64,000 bases of DNA from Allobaileyella intestinalis (GCF_009695865.1 NZ_VUNB01000001.1:310001-374000), one strand, 5' to 3'. Positions 42,101-50,832 are shown, counted from the stretch's first letter. Numbers and translations are program-made. The notes: generated by a model not told the origin, from the sequence alone.

Positions 42101-44487
42101 GTGAGTACTGGCTGATCAGAGAGACCGGAAGCAAAAGCAATAAGCAGTACATAGATAAGTATTCCACAAATCTGATTTACAAGGACCTGAACCGTGGTAA
42201 TCTTTCTGGGTTCAACAACCTGAGAGCAGGGGCTGATCACGTTTATTCCATAGTTCTTGATGATCCATCCAGTCCTGAAGGAAGCTTCACCAATATACTG
42301 GGCAACAGCAAACTGGGCGACAAGGCTTTGATTCCGGGAGAAAACGTTCAGATAGATTACGGAGTTGCATATAAAAGTAATGCATCGCCTGATAAAATTA
42401 ACTGGAAGAAGATTACAAACGTTAACGGAGGAAGTTCTGCCTATACTAACAGTATTTTTGGATCAGGAACAACCTTCAGCAGTGATATGACGGGCAGTAA
42501 TGCAGTAATCCACAACTTCAGAAATCTGATGAATCTGGACAGCGGAATTTCAGGATGCAGCAAGTCTTCCGGCTTCTCCGCCGCATCTCAGGATGCAGAC
42601 CTTTCATGGAACGAATATATTAACGACATTAAATCCATGGACGGATCCCGTTCAGTAAAGATATACAATGCTGATTCTGGTAAAGTCCTTTCAGAAAACA
42701 GCAATTTCCCGGGAATCAGTATTGACAACAGAAACCCTGTTTCATCCTATGAAGGAGGAGGCCATACAATTTCCTCCGTTACATCCCAGGGAAGAATAAG
42801 TGGAACTTCAGCATCTTCGGGACTGTTCTCCGGCGTTGACATGTCTGACTGGGATCACGGTTTTACAGTTTCTGATTTGACTTTGAGCAATTCAAAGTTC
42901 GAAGACCAAGGCCAGTCAGGAAAAGCCGAAGCAGATACAGGTGCTCTCTTTGGAACTGTTACAGGAAGCGGACAGCCCCTTTCAGTAAGCAATATTACTC
43001 TGAAAGGAAACACTCTTGAATCGGATGGAGACGCTAACAGAAGTGCAGGATTCCTTGCCGGATCAGCCGAAGGCCTTTCATCGCTGAAGATAAAGGACGT
43101 AACAGTATCGGGTGGAAAAATAAATCTGGAAAAGGCTTCATATTTCGGGGGTCTGGCAGGTTCCGTAAAGAGAGGAAACAGTGGGAAGACAGCACTGGAT
43201 GTGTCCGGAATCAAAATTGATGCAAGGGGCACAGGAACCAGCAGTTTGTCTCTGAAAATGAAAAATGAGAAATCCCCATGGGGCGCCGGAGGATTGTTCG
43301 GCTGCCTGTCCGGAACAGGTGAAGGATCAGGGATTACAAATTCAGAATTGAGTATCAGCATGACCGCTGAAAAAGATGGTGACAATTACGGAAGCCTGGG
43401 AGGTGTATCCGGAATCATTGATGGATCAGATCTTAAGGTTTCGGGAGTAACTGTTTCCCAGTCAGGCAGTAATGGAATCATCCTTGATAACAAGAGCGGT
43501 GATGATAACAGCTACTCAGAATCTGCAGGAACTGGAGGAATTGCAGGAATTGTATCAGATTCTGTCCTGAACATTCAGGATAGTGCTGTCCAGTCAGGAG
43601 ATGAGCTGGCCCAGATCCACGGTCCTTGTAATACTGGAGGCCTTGCAGGCTACTCTGACAACAAGTCTTCACTGAACATGAAAAACTGTCATGTGTCCGG
43701 CAAAAACTTCCTTACAGAGTCGGAAAGCAAGTGCACCGGCGCCATTGCAGGAAGAATCAGTGGAGAAGCTTCTATTGCAGGAACTTACGCATCCTCCTAT
43801 GTATGCGGAGATGAGTCTGCAGGAGGATTTGCAGGCCTCCTTGATGGAAACAGAAAACAGTCCATTATGGACTCTTACGCTTCAGGACACACCTACAGAG
43901 GCGGGTACTATGGCAGCGATATTCTGAAAAATGATAATCGCTGGGATTCCGGAAAACAATACGTAAATGTCCAGTTTGCCGAAAGTGGCCAGAAAATCGG
44001 AGGTTTTGCCGGTTCCATAGAAAACACAGAAACTGTGATCCGCCATTGCTATTCTACATGTTCCGTAACAGGCTCAGATTACGTTGGAGGTTTTGCCGGT
44101 TATGCAGAATCCCTTGCAGGAGTAGACTATTGTTACTCTGACGGCCCGGTAATAGTAAAAAACAGCACTTTCTCTGATCCTCATGCAGGAGATTTCGCAG
44201 GATTCAGCAAAGATACTATGGATATTACCAGGGCATCTGCAAAAAATAACTACTTTATAACAAACAGCAATCCAGATGATTCTTACGCAAAAGAAGCTGG
44301 AATTTACAACAGTCCTGTTTCCGGAACAGGAAGGCCGGCCATCCCTTACGACAGGTATCTGGGCAGCACATATCCGCTGAAGACTGTACTTGAACTGGCC
44401 CAGTCGGATGGAGATTATCTCAGCAGTCTGTCTGAAGATGACAAGGGAAAGATACCGGCAGCTCATTACGGAGACTGGTCGCGGTAG
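39181..44487 (+). CDS. Giant type IV pilin-like adhesin with GLUG repeats
   Basis: Protein of 1768 residues with a prepilin leader: K14-G15, then F16-T-T-A-E20, a Glu at +5, and a hydrophobic helix (22-41), so it should enter the pilus. After a pilin head (to about 220) come two large units. Each has a beta-rich domain (about 236-400 and 923-1097; compare I-Y-L-K-V-K-G-I-T-S-G-N with I-F-L-R-V-K-G-L-T-S-G-N), a Y-[DE]-G-G-x-H-x-I-S lead-in (near 508 and 1190), a run of GLUG repeats (G-G-F-A-G-F, N-C-Y-S) and a closing H-Y-G-D-W (904-908 and 1762-1766). GLUG repeats occur in surface adhesins, so a tip adhesin is the likely role; no ligand can be named. AGAGGAAG precedes the ATG. Confidence 0.85.
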   Translation: MSIFKVRSKLNNRKGFTTAELLTVVAIMSILSAIAVVWIFHYAHELKLMEMDNDAQEIYIAAQNHLTQAKTDGLLSDDSTADDFFGKKMKVKPDDWPEDQKGLARFGSWKDIDDDMYYVVYDPSSSKNDLESDKSILSLMLPYGSVENTIRTSGKYVIEYNRASCKIYGVFYSDRGTLTGKDEITEGRYFNESGLRDEKDKDQRIGYVAGSGEKAILGYYGGPSVSLGISKEKPLEVSVDNGEKLEILVKDPNYNNHNPEENYIYLKVKGITSGNEKNIKINPGDLEKDGKSRVLTTNVNTYQTGVLKNVKIGSVTSEGNYRISLDDVTTRGGHFAELCPNLIPGEDINVTVYGTSSRKLSKVVHNTVTTNSLFEKTDVTDSKGGRITVTASISKIRHIENLDEAVGSLLVEGPNNTFRQNVSLVREDKDKSGSGTEKSKYIVADKAVQTRDINYSQKETGFSAKASKDSSGNFKVYQGGINKSYQSDGEKGLSENSFFGIFNNTLKEYDGGNHEISNVDIHNYNRVTDGDPDTGANTSSNAAMFRIIDSSMKIHNLELKNFDVSSVLNNQSVSGSLTASALAGTVSGGNLSLSDVYVTSDRNKSKIIKADGSGNSCTVRAGGLVANAESGTALSIENCGVDGQNLMVSALGSDGAAGGVLGYSEYGTVIRAADSRSDAFVEASSSNSNGRSENAYAGGFAGFIDEPGRNSEIINCYSGGRTVNGEYGTSLSELSTSLTTEQLAEHFNVMAEGYGSAYAGGFAGVIYNGRGMNVSNCYSTSSASATARTWQAVSGGFVGSASGTGTRIDNSYATGLLNSRGNRWAKGAFAGYLYYGIKGSGNEALRGINKNTGAIDWDGTYGGFNASMKTDSEMEASGDGAAAHPFDSILSGEYSFRSVAEKAHYGDWPIHGSVNKSDRAMVENGNKLMVHIALASSEGDYSDDPVYIFLRVKGLTSGNTAYLMANWNEGGNASEYWLIRETGSKSNKQYIDKYSTNLIYKDLNRGNLSGFNNLRAGADHVYSIVLDDPSSPEGSFTNILGNSKLGDKALIPGENVQIDYGVAYKSNASPDKINWKKITNVNGGSSAYTNSIFGSGTTFSSDMTGSNAVIHNFRNLMNLDSGISGCSKSSGFSAASQDADLSWNEYINDIKSMDGSRSVKIYNADSGKVLSENSNFPGISIDNRNPVSSYEGGGHTISSVTSQGRISGTSASSGLFSGVDMSDWDHGFTVSDLTLSNSKFEDQGQSGKAEADTGALFGTVTGSGQPLSVSNITLKGNTLESDGDANRSAGFLAGSAEGLSSLKIKDVTVSGGKINLEKASYFGGLAGSVKRGNSGKTALDVSGIKIDARGTGTSSLSLKMKNEKSPWGAGGLFGCLSGTGEGSGITNSELSISMTAEKDGDNYGSLGGVSGIIDGSDLKVSGVTVSQSGSNGIILDNKSGDDNSYSESAGTGGIAGIVSDSVLNIQDSAVQSGDELAQIHGPCNTGGLAGYSDNKSSLNMKNCHVSGKNFLTESESKCTGAIAGRISGEASIAGTYASSYVCGDESAGGFAGLLDGNRKQSIMDSYASGHTYRGGYYGSDILKNDNRWDSGKQYVNVQFAESGQKIGGFAGSIENTETVIRHCYSTCSVTGSDYVGGFAGYAESLAGVDYCYSDGPVIVKNSTFSDPHAGDFAGFSKDTMDITRASAKNNYFITNSNPDDSYAKEAGIYNSPVSGTGRPAIPYDRYLGSTYPLKTVLELAQSDGDYLSSLSEDDKGKIPAAHYGDWSR

Positions 44488-44534
44488 GTCCGCAGCCTTT
44501 CTCATCAGGATAGATTTTTTTCCATGGAGAACAT

Positions 44535-45122
44535 ATGAATCCAGTACGCAAAGTAAAAAACAAAATAAATTCACAGGAAGGAGCAACCCTTCTGATCGGG
44601 CTGTTCTTTTTCATCATGTGTGCTGTTGTGGCTGTGATCATTCTGGCTGCAGCCACAACTGCATCTGGCTCTGTGGGAACCTTGACAAGCAGCCAGCAGG
44701 CCTATTATTCGGCCACATCTGCTGCTAGAGTGATAAAAAGCCAGCTTCAGGACAAGAATAACGTTGTGGACCTGAAAAAAGATTCTCCTGCCGGGGCCCC
44801 TGCAGATTTTCATCAGCTTCTGGTTAACGGCGCAGCTTCGGCAAGCCAGGGGAATACAGTAAACTATGACATGAGCTTCAGCCTTTTCAATACCGGGGCT
44901 GAAGATGTGATGAAGAATGTTAAAGGCACCTTCACTATGTACGGAGGCGGGGACAGTCACAATCAGTACGATATTGAGATCAACCTGGCTTATTATGACA
45001 AGAACAAGAAAATCTGCAACTACGTTGTAGATGCAGAAGCTTCTCCGGAAAGGGATTCCTCCGGTAATGTCATCAGTGTGAGATGGCCGGATCCTCAGAT
45101 TAAAGGAGGTTCCATGAAATGA
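44535..45122 (+). CDS. PilX-like minor pilin
   Basis: Pseudopilin of 195 residues. The leader ends S-Q-E-G16, followed by A-T-L-L-I21 and a strongly hydrophobic helix; the residue at +5 is Ile, not Glu. Lack of Glu5 is typical of PilX/GspK-type subunits thought to cap the pilus tip. The rest is a small soluble domain. TGGAGAA precedes the ATG and the end overlaps the next gene by four bases. Assigned by leader type and position among minor pilins. Confidence 0.7.
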   Translation: MNPVRKVKNKINSQEGATLLIGLFFFIMCAVVAVIILAAATTASGSVGTLTSSQQAYYSATSAARVIKSQLQDKNNVVDLKKDSPAGAPADFHQLLVNGAASASQGNTVNYDMSFSLFNTGAEDVMKNVKGTFTMYGGGDSHNQYDIEINLAYYDKNKKICNYVVDAEASPERDSSGNVISVRWPDPQIKGGSMK

Positions 45123-45472
45123 TGAAGTTTTCTGGAAAAAGGATATGGAAAAAAGTCAGAGACCGGTCTGGAGAGACTTTGCTGGAAGTCCTGGCAGGCC
45201 TCCTTATTGCGGCCCTTGGCGCTCTCCTTCTTGGCTCCACAGTGGCAGCTTCCGGAAATCTGATAAAGAAGAGCAGCTCAAAGATGAGCGCTGTATACGA
45301 TAATGTCAGCCGCCTGGAGGAGGAAAGTGTGCCTGGTCAGCCTGTTGCCATGAAGATAAGTTTTGATGAAGCTGGAGACAGCCGTAAGCAGGTGGCCGAA
45401 ATAGATATCAGGGACCTGACTTTGTACCAGTCCGGGGGGATTGTACAGATAATGCCAGAGAAGGGGAATTAA
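45119..45472 (+). CDS. PilV-like minor pilin
   Basis: Short pseudopilin of 117 residues. The processing site is S-G18, then E-T-L-L-E23 with Glu at +5, followed by V-L-A-G-L-L-I-A-A-L-G. The soluble part is only about 75 residues. It overlaps the PilX-like gene by four bases and ends one base before the next pilin gene, so the three minor pilins are probably made together. The exact class (PilV or GspI-like) is a guess. Confidence 0.7.
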   Translation: MMKFSGKRIWKKVRDRSGETLLEVLAGLLIAALGALLLGSTVAASGNLIKKSSSKMSAVYDNVSRLEEESVPGQPVAMKISFDEAGDSRKQVAEIDIRDLTLYQSGGIVQIMPEKGN

Positions 45473-45473
45473 G

Positions 45474-46064
45474 ATGATTTCCTTGAAAAATGCAATTGGA
45501 TATTTGAGAAAAAAAGGAAGAAACACCGGGGGATTTACTCTTGTGGAGATGCTGGTAGTAGTACTGCTGATCGGTTTGCTGGGAACAGTAACGGCAGCAG
45601 GAATCCCGGCGGTAAGGCAGTCTTACAGAAATGTTAAGATGAGGGCTAACGCCCAGACCCTTTTGTCCACATCTATCTCACGGACAACGGATATTTTCCG
45701 GAATGCCGATTTATCAACAACTGACGGAAATACAGAAGAGCCGGTTTTTCTGGATGGAAGAAACGGAGTACCTGTAAAGCTTATGACCGTCAGGGAAATT
45801 TACAGCACCCATGATATTGGAGAAGCTCCGGGCATTATTGTTGAACAGTATGTAATCAGGGATGAGAACGGTGATTACAAGGCAGATGAAGACAACCAGG
45901 TGATGCTTCTTACGGAGAAAACCGTGTCAGACGGAATGAAGGAGTCTCTGACTTACAGTTACAATAAAGATAAGGGAGTTTTTTCCGGAAAGATAACAAT
46001 TTACGACAGCAGTGGTCACAAAATAGTTTCGCAGAGTTTTAAAGTAAGACCACTTAACAGCTGA
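45474..46064 (+). CDS. Minor pilin (PilW/GspJ-like)
   Basis: Pseudopilin of 196 residues with a long 20-residue basic leader ending G-G20, then F-T-L-V-E25 (Glu at +5) and M-L-V-V-V-L-L-I-G-L-L-G. The soluble domain has no recognised motif. AAGGGGAATTAAG overlaps the end of the previous gene and provides the ribosome site. Position before pilB and after PilX/PilV-like genes suggests the third member of the tip-priming set. Confidence 0.7.
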   Translation: MISLKNAIGYLRKKGRNTGGFTLVEMLVVVLLIGLLGTVTAAGIPAVRQSYRNVKMRANAQTLLSTSISRTTDIFRNADLSTTDGNTEEPVFLDGRNGVPVKLMTVREIYSTHDIGEAPGIIVEQYVIRDENGDYKADEDNQVMLLTEKTVSDGMKESLTYSYNKDKGVFSGKITIYDSSGHKIVSQSFKVRPLNS

Positions 46065-46080
46065 TACGAGGGGATAATCT

Positions 46081-47781
46081 ATGGCAGGAAATAAATACAA
46101 GAGACTTGGAGACATGCTGGTAGCAGACAAGGCAATTACTGAAGATCAGCTTATGGAAGCCCTGGCTCTTCAGAAGAAGTCCCATGACCGGCTTGGAAAA
46201 GTATTGATAGATAATAATATTATTTCTGAGGGACAGCTTATAGACACCCTCAGCCGGCAGCTGGGAATCGATTACATAGACCTGTCTTCCGCTGACATTG
46301 ATCCTTCAGTAGTAAAATACGTGCCCAGAAGCGTTGCAAGAAAGTATTCTGTAGTTCCTGTAAAAGTAGTGAGGGATGTGCTTTATCTTGCAATGGCCGA
46401 TCCTCTGAATTTCCCTGCAATTGAAGAAGTCAGAAGAACTTCCAAGCTCCGTATTGTACAGATGATAGCAAGTACAAGAGGAGTGGAGCATGCTATAAGC
46501 ACTCTCTATGGAAATGAAGGTGCGGCAGAAGCAATATCTCAGATGAGGGCTGAGGCCGGGCTCTGGAGCGAAGGGGCTGACCAGACAAATGAAGAGGAAG
46601 GTAACCGGGCAGCGGCTCCGGCTATCCGCCTTGTGAACTCCATAATAGAAAGAGGAGTAAACGAGAACGCCAGCGACATCCACTTCGAGCCTTCTGTAGA
46701 TGATATGCACGTCCGCATGAGAATTGACGGAAGACTCCACAATATCATCAATATTCCTAAAGATATTCAGGATTCTGTAATTTCCCGGCTTAAGATCATG
46801 GGCCGCATGAACCTCGTGGAAAGAAGAATCCCTCAGGATGGAAGAGCAAGGATCCGTTTCAGAGGAAAGTCCATTGACTTGAGAATGTCCACTCTTCCTA
46901 CGGTTTCAGGAGAGAAGGTGGTAATAAGGCTTCTTTCACAGGACATGGGCCTTCTTGACCGCAAAGGCATTGGCATTACACCGGAAGAATCTGTGAAACT
47001 GGACAAGATCATGGCTTCCACCAGTGGTGTTATTCTGATTGTAGGTCCAACAGGCAGCGGAAAATCCTCCACCATGTACACTCTTCTGCGGGAACTGCTG
47101 GACGAGTCGGTAAATCTTGTTACCTTGGAAGATCCTGTAGAATACACAATACAGGGAGCAACTCAGGTGCAGATCAACGAGGCTACAGGGCTTACCTTTG
47201 CCAGCGGCCTCCGGTCAGTTCTGAGACAGGACCCTGATATAATTTGTGTAGGAGAAATCAGAGATGGAGAAACTGCAGAAATAGCTATGAGAGCGGCCAT
47301 GACCGGCCATCTGGTAATCTCTACCATTCACACTGAAGATGCGGTATCTGCTGTGGACAGGCTTAAGGACATGGGCGTAGAGCCATATCTGATTGCCGGC
47401 GGACTCAGAGGCGTGATTTCCCAGAGACTTCTCAGAAGAGTATGTCCTAACTGCAGAGAGGAATACGTTCCGGATTCAGCAAAAATCCGGCTGGCCGGAA
47501 TGGACCCGGGATTAAATATCAGATATTACAGAGGAAGAGGCTGCGAGCAGTGCTTCCATACAGGATACAGAGGCAGAACAGGAGTCTTTGAGATACTGCC
47601 TGTAACAGCAGATTTAAGAAAAGCAATCACCAGAAATGAAGACAAAGACAGAATCCGCCAGCTTATGGACGAAGCGGGATTCCAGTCTATGAACAAAAGT
47701 GCAGAGACCCTTGTTGCCAGAGGGATCACCACAGTTGAGGAAGTATGCAGGGTGCTGGCAATAACAGATCAGGATTTTTAG
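46081..47781 (+). CDS. pilB: Type IV pilus extension ATPase PilB
   Basis: Hexameric ATPase driving pilus assembly. The 566 residues include an N-terminal MshEN/T2SSE_N domain (1-150; R-L-G-D-M-L-V, R-L-G-K-V-L-I-D-N-N), which in some homologues binds c-di-GMP. The ATPase core has A-S-D-I-H-F-E-P, Walker A G322-P-T-G-S-G-K-S329, the Asp-box E-D-P-V-E-Y, Walker B D-P-D-I-I-C-V-G-E-I-R-D and a tetracysteine zinc site (C-P-N-C, C-E-Q-C). GAGGGG precedes the ATG. Confidence 0.96.
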   Translation: MAGNKYKRLGDMLVADKAITEDQLMEALALQKKSHDRLGKVLIDNNIISEGQLIDTLSRQLGIDYIDLSSADIDPSVVKYVPRSVARKYSVVPVKVVRDVLYLAMADPLNFPAIEEVRRTSKLRIVQMIASTRGVEHAISTLYGNEGAAEAISQMRAEAGLWSEGADQTNEEEGNRAAAPAIRLVNSIIERGVNENASDIHFEPSVDDMHVRMRIDGRLHNIINIPKDIQDSVISRLKIMGRMNLVERRIPQDGRARIRFRGKSIDLRMSTLPTVSGEKVVIRLLSQDMGLLDRKGIGITPEESVKLDKIMASTSGVILIVGPTGSGKSSTMYTLLRELLDESVNLVTLEDPVEYTIQGATQVQINEATGLTFASGLRSVLRQDPDIICVGEIRDGETAEIAMRAAMTGHLVISTIHTEDAVSAVDRLKDMGVEPYLIAGGLRGVISQRLLRRVCPNCREEYVPDSAKIRLAGMDPGLNIRYYRGRGCEQCFHTGYRGRTGVFEILPVTADLRKAITRNEDKDRIRQLMDEAGFQSMNKSAETLVARGITTVEEVCRVLAITDQDF

Positions 47782-47816
47782 GAAAATATCGTCCCGAAGG
47801 GAGTAGTGGAGTAGTA

Positions 47817-48869
47817 ATGTTCGCAGAAGAAGTTGTTAGGCAGGCAGCGGAGCTTGGAGCTTCAGATATTCATCTTGTAAAAGGACTTCCGGTTCGCGTA
47901 AGGATTGACGGAAGCCTTCAGAATATGGGAAGCAGAATCCTTTCCCATGAAGACTGCGAGAAAATTGCCATGGAGCTTGGCGGGGAAAAATATGATTCAA
48001 TCCGCTCCATAGGTGAGCTGGACCTGGGCGGCACCCTGGCCGGACGGAGGGTGAGAATCAACCTTTTCCGCCAGCAGGCCAGCGTTTCTGCAGCAATCCG
48101 TATTCTGAACGACCATATTCCCAAGCTTTCCAGCCTGGGACTGCCGCCTGTAGTAAATCAGTTTTCCACATGGAACAAGGGAATAATTCTTGTAACAGGT
48201 GAGACAGGCAGCGGAAAGTCCACCACAATGGCTTCCGTCCTGGACCAGATAAATCACAACAGGCATCTCCACATCATAACCTTGGAAGATCCAATAGAAT
48301 ATGTCTACATACCTGACAAGTGTGTGATCAATCAAAGAGAAATCGGAAAAGACACAGAGAGTTACGAAACTGGCCTGAGAGCAATTCTCAGAGAAGATCC
48401 GGATATTATCCTCATAGGAGAGATGAGAGATCTTACAACCATAGAAACGGCTTTAACGGCTGCAGAGACGGGCCATCTAGTGTTTGCCACACTTCACACA
48501 AACAACGCAGCCGATGCTGTGGACCGGATGACTGGGATTTTTCCTGAAAACCGCCAGCCCCAGATCCGCCTTCAGCTCTCTATGACTCTCAAGGCAGTAC
48601 TGTCCCAGCAGCTTCTTGTGAGAAAATCAGGACATGGCAGGGTGGCAGCCTGCGAAGCAATGGTGGTGACGCCAGCTATCCGGAACCTTATCAGAGAAGG
48701 AAAGACGCCTCAGATCTATTCGGCGATTCTATCCTCCGCAGGTCAGGGAAGCATCACTATGGAAAACTGCCTGGTGAACATGGTCATGGACGGAATTATT
48801 TCTCAGGAAACCGCTCTTGAGGCTGCAGAAGACAAAGAATTTTTCCGGAAAAGGCTGGGAATAAGATAA
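47817..48869 (+). CDS. pilT: Type IV pilus retraction ATPase PilT
   Basis: ATPase that disassembles the pilus, powering twitching and DNA uptake. ATG 47817 is the start (GTGGAG at 47806-47811); the open frame before it overlaps pilB. The 350 residues carry A-S-D-I-H-L near the N-terminus, Walker A G128-E-T-G-S-G-K-S135, E-D-P-I-E-Y, Walker B D-P-D-I-I-L-I-G-E-M-R-D, H-T-N-N-A-A-D-A-V-D-R and the A-I-R-N-L-I-R-E-G-K motif specific to PilT. Its presence shows that the pilus is meant to retract. Confidence 0.95.
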   Translation: MFAEEVVRQAAELGASDIHLVKGLPVRVRIDGSLQNMGSRILSHEDCEKIAMELGGEKYDSIRSIGELDLGGTLAGRRVRINLFRQQASVSAAIRILNDHIPKLSSLGLPPVVNQFSTWNKGIILVTGETGSGKSTTMASVLDQINHNRHLHIITLEDPIEYVYIPDKCVINQREIGKDTESYETGLRAILREDPDIILIGEMRDLTTIETALTAAETGHLVFATLHTNNAADAVDRMTGIFPENRQPQIRLQLSMTLKAVLSQQLLVRKSGHGRVAACEAMVVTPAIRNLIREGKTPQIYSAILSSAGQGSITMENCLVNMVMDGIISQETALEAAEDKEFFRKRLGIR

Positions 48870-48887
48870 TACACAGGAGCTTGTTTA

Positions 48888-50096
48888 ATGAATACATACA
48901 AGTACACAGCATTGTCGCCAGACGGAACACCCACCAAGGGAGTTGTTCAGGCCGTAGATGAATATGATGCTGTTGATAAAATAAAGGCCACATGCCCAAT
49001 TGTCACCAATATCTCTGCCGTCAAGGAAAAAAAGGGCATTCTCAATGCGGAGATTGGCGGCAGGAAGATAAATCAGAAGAATCTGTCGGTAATGTGTTCT
49101 CAGTTCGCAATCATCCTCCAGTCAGGAGTGAATATCGCCCGGGCCATGGAGATGATCAGCACCCAGATTGACGACAAGAAGCTGAAGAAAATCCTTGCAG
49201 GAGCAGCTCAGGATGTTTCCCAGGGAACTGGAGTAGCAGATTCTTTTGAGAGGAACGGCCCGGATCTGCCGGCAACTTTCATTGAATCAGTACGGGCAGG
49301 AGAGAAGTCAGGAACCATTGACAGATCTTTCCGTCAGATGGAACAGTACTATGAAAGAGCATACAAGACTGAACAGAAAGTCCGTCAGGCTCTCACGTAT
49401 CCGGCCTTCGTAATTGTAATTGCCATTATAGTTCTTATAGTGGTCATGGCCAAGGTAATACCAACTCTGGCTGCTACTTTTTCAGATCTTGGTGGAAAGA
49501 TGCCGGCCATCACAAAGACCATGATTGGAATGTCCCACTTCTTTGGCTCCCACTGGATTCCAATTGTGTCAGTGATTGTTTTGATGGCCCTGGGAATTGA
49601 GATCTCTACTTTAACGGAAAAAGGTCATATCTTCTGGAGCCGTGTGGCCCTTAAGATGCCTGTGGTGGGAAATATTAATGTACTCAGTGCCAGCAGCCAG
49701 TTTGCCAACACCATGGCTGTTCTTCTTTCGGCAGGCCTGGGGGTAGATGAAGCCGTTGATGTTACTGGAAAATCTCTAAGCAATTACATTTTAAAGGCAG
49801 AAGTACGGAACATTACCAGCTATCTTCAGGAAGGCAGGTCTCTGGGCGATTGTATGAAGAGGTGCAAGCACTTTCCTGACACCCTTGTGGATATGTGTTC
49901 CGTCGGAGAAGAGACAGGTGAGTTGGACCAGACACTGAGAACTACGGGCCAGTACTTCGATAATGAGGCTGACCATGCTACTAAACAGGCAATAGCCAAA
50001 CTGGAACCTACTATTTTGATACTCCTTGCATTCTTTGCAGGTTTCATAGTATTTGCTATTTATCTGCCAATATTTACGATGTACAATTACATGTAG
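48888..50096 (+). CDS. pilC: Type IV pilus platform protein PilC
   Basis: Polytopic platform protein at the base of the pilus. The 402 residues have an N-terminal small domain (Y-K-Y-T-A-L-S-P-D-G-T), then two T2SSF domains (about 67-190 and 270-390) with the repeated motifs F-A-I-I-L-Q-S-G-V and F-A-N-T-M-A-V-L-L-S-A-G-L, and three membrane helices (about 165-190, 220-240, 370-395). ACAGGAG lies upstream of the ATG. The pilB-pilT-pilC order is standard. Confidence 0.95.
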   Translation: MNTYKYTALSPDGTPTKGVVQAVDEYDAVDKIKATCPIVTNISAVKEKKGILNAEIGGRKINQKNLSVMCSQFAIILQSGVNIARAMEMISTQIDDKKLKKILAGAAQDVSQGTGVADSFERNGPDLPATFIESVRAGEKSGTIDRSFRQMEQYYERAYKTEQKVRQALTYPAFVIVIAIIVLIVVMAKVIPTLAATFSDLGGKMPAITKTMIGMSHFFGSHWIPIVSVIVLMALGIEISTLTEKGHIFWSRVALKMPVVGNINVLSASSQFANTMAVLLSAGLGVDEAVDVTGKSLSNYILKAEVRNITSYLQEGRSLGDCMKRCKHFPDTLVDMCSVGEETGELDQTLRTTGQYFDNEADHATKQAIAKLEPTILILLAFFAGFIVFAIYLPIFTMYNYM

Positions 50097-50162
50097 ATGC
50101 GTGTTGTTGATTAATAACGAAATTAAGGACAATCTTTTGTGGAAAATCGGTCACAAAATCGG

Positions 50163-50191
50163 TTGTGTTTTGTTTTATACCGTAGTAAAAT
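50163..50191 (+). promoter_or_regulatory. pilA promoter
   Basis: TTGTGT (50163-50168), 17-base spacer, TAAAAT (50186-50191). It would give pilA a separate transcript with a leader of about 110 bases. The leader has a weak TGCAG/CTGCA pairing (about 50222-50248) but no c-di-GMP riboswitch signature that I can see. Confidence 0.55.
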
Positions 50192-50309
50192 TTAACCATA
50201 GATTCAATATGAATTTATTAAGTGCAGTTTCCAATTGCCATTTTCTGCAGAAATAAGTGCATGGATGGCTGGTGAATAAGAAAATTATCAAGAAAGGAAG
50301 ATGATCGAG

Positions 50310-50702
50310 ATGATCAGAAAGATGAGAGAGAACGGAAAGAAAGGTTTCACACTGGCAGAGCTTCTTATTGTAGTTGCTATTATTGCAGTTCTGGTTGCCA
50401 TCAGTATTCCAATTTTCTCAGCACAGCTGGAGAAGTCAAGAGAGGCAACAGATGCAGCAAACATCAGATCTGCATATGCTGAGGTTTCTGCAGACTTGCT
50501 TACGGACGATTCTTCTAATACGTCTGTTAAAGTACCTGCAAAGCAGAAGAAAGCAGGCTGGCAGGGAACTGACTATAATTCCAAGGACAACGACAGCACA
50601 ATTGGTGGTCAGAAGGTAGAAGCTTCAACAACAGGCTGGACAGTTGCTGCTAACAAAGATAATAATGGTAATAATACAGTTACCATTACTGCTCAGAAGT
50701 AA
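50310..50702 (+). CDS. pilA: Major type IVa pilin PilA
   Basis: Likely main pilus subunit, 130 residues. Two ATGs are possible; 50310 is better placed relative to AAAGGAAG (50293-50300) than 50301, which touches it. The leader ends K-K-G12, followed by F-T-L-A-E17 (Glu at +5) and L-L-I-V-V-A-I-I-A-V-L. The soluble part is a small head with no Cys. Codons look like those of a highly expressed gene, and own promoter and terminator fit a major subunit placed at the end of the cluster. Confidence 0.92.
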   Translation: MIRKMRENGKKGFTLAELLIVVAIIAVLVAISIPIFSAQLEKSREATDAANIRSAYAEVSADLLTDDSSNTSVKVPAKQKKAGWQGTDYNSKDNDSTIGGQKVEASTTGWTVAANKDNNGNNTVTITAQK

Positions 50703-50710
50703 TGGGACAG

Positions 50711-50725
50711 ATTGAGGGTCTCAAT
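50711..50725 (+). repeat. Short hairpin after pilA
   Basis: ATTGAG and CTCAAT pair perfectly around GGT, eight bases after the pilA stop. No T-run follows. It may protect the 3' end of the pilA message. Confidence 0.35.
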
Positions 50726-50760
50726 CTGGAATATATTGTTCAGCGGAATTACTGGATTCA

Positions 50761-50788
50761 AAGCCTTCGCCTTTGGGTGAAGGCTTTT
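50761..50788 (+). terminator. pilA terminator
   Basis: AAGCCTTC (50761-50768) pairs perfectly with GAAGGCTT (50779-50786), followed by a short T-run. Confidence 0.75.
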
Positions 50789-50797
50789 ATCATGCCG

Positions 50798-50832
50798 CAA
50801 AAAAGGGCTTCCACAGATGGTGGAAGACCCTT
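50798..50832 (-). terminator. trk operon terminator
   Basis: Read on the minus strand, AAGGG, a bulged base, CTTCCAC, a 5-base loop, GTGGAAG and CCCTT form a 12-pair stem followed by TTTTTT. It lies 63 bases beyond the trkH stop and, with the pilA terminator, separates the convergent operons. Confidence 0.75.

Noticed and set aside
50097..50309. c-di-GMP riboswitch before pilA
   Set aside because: Such riboswitches often control clostridial pilins, but the conserved core sequences of class I or II are not visible in this leader.
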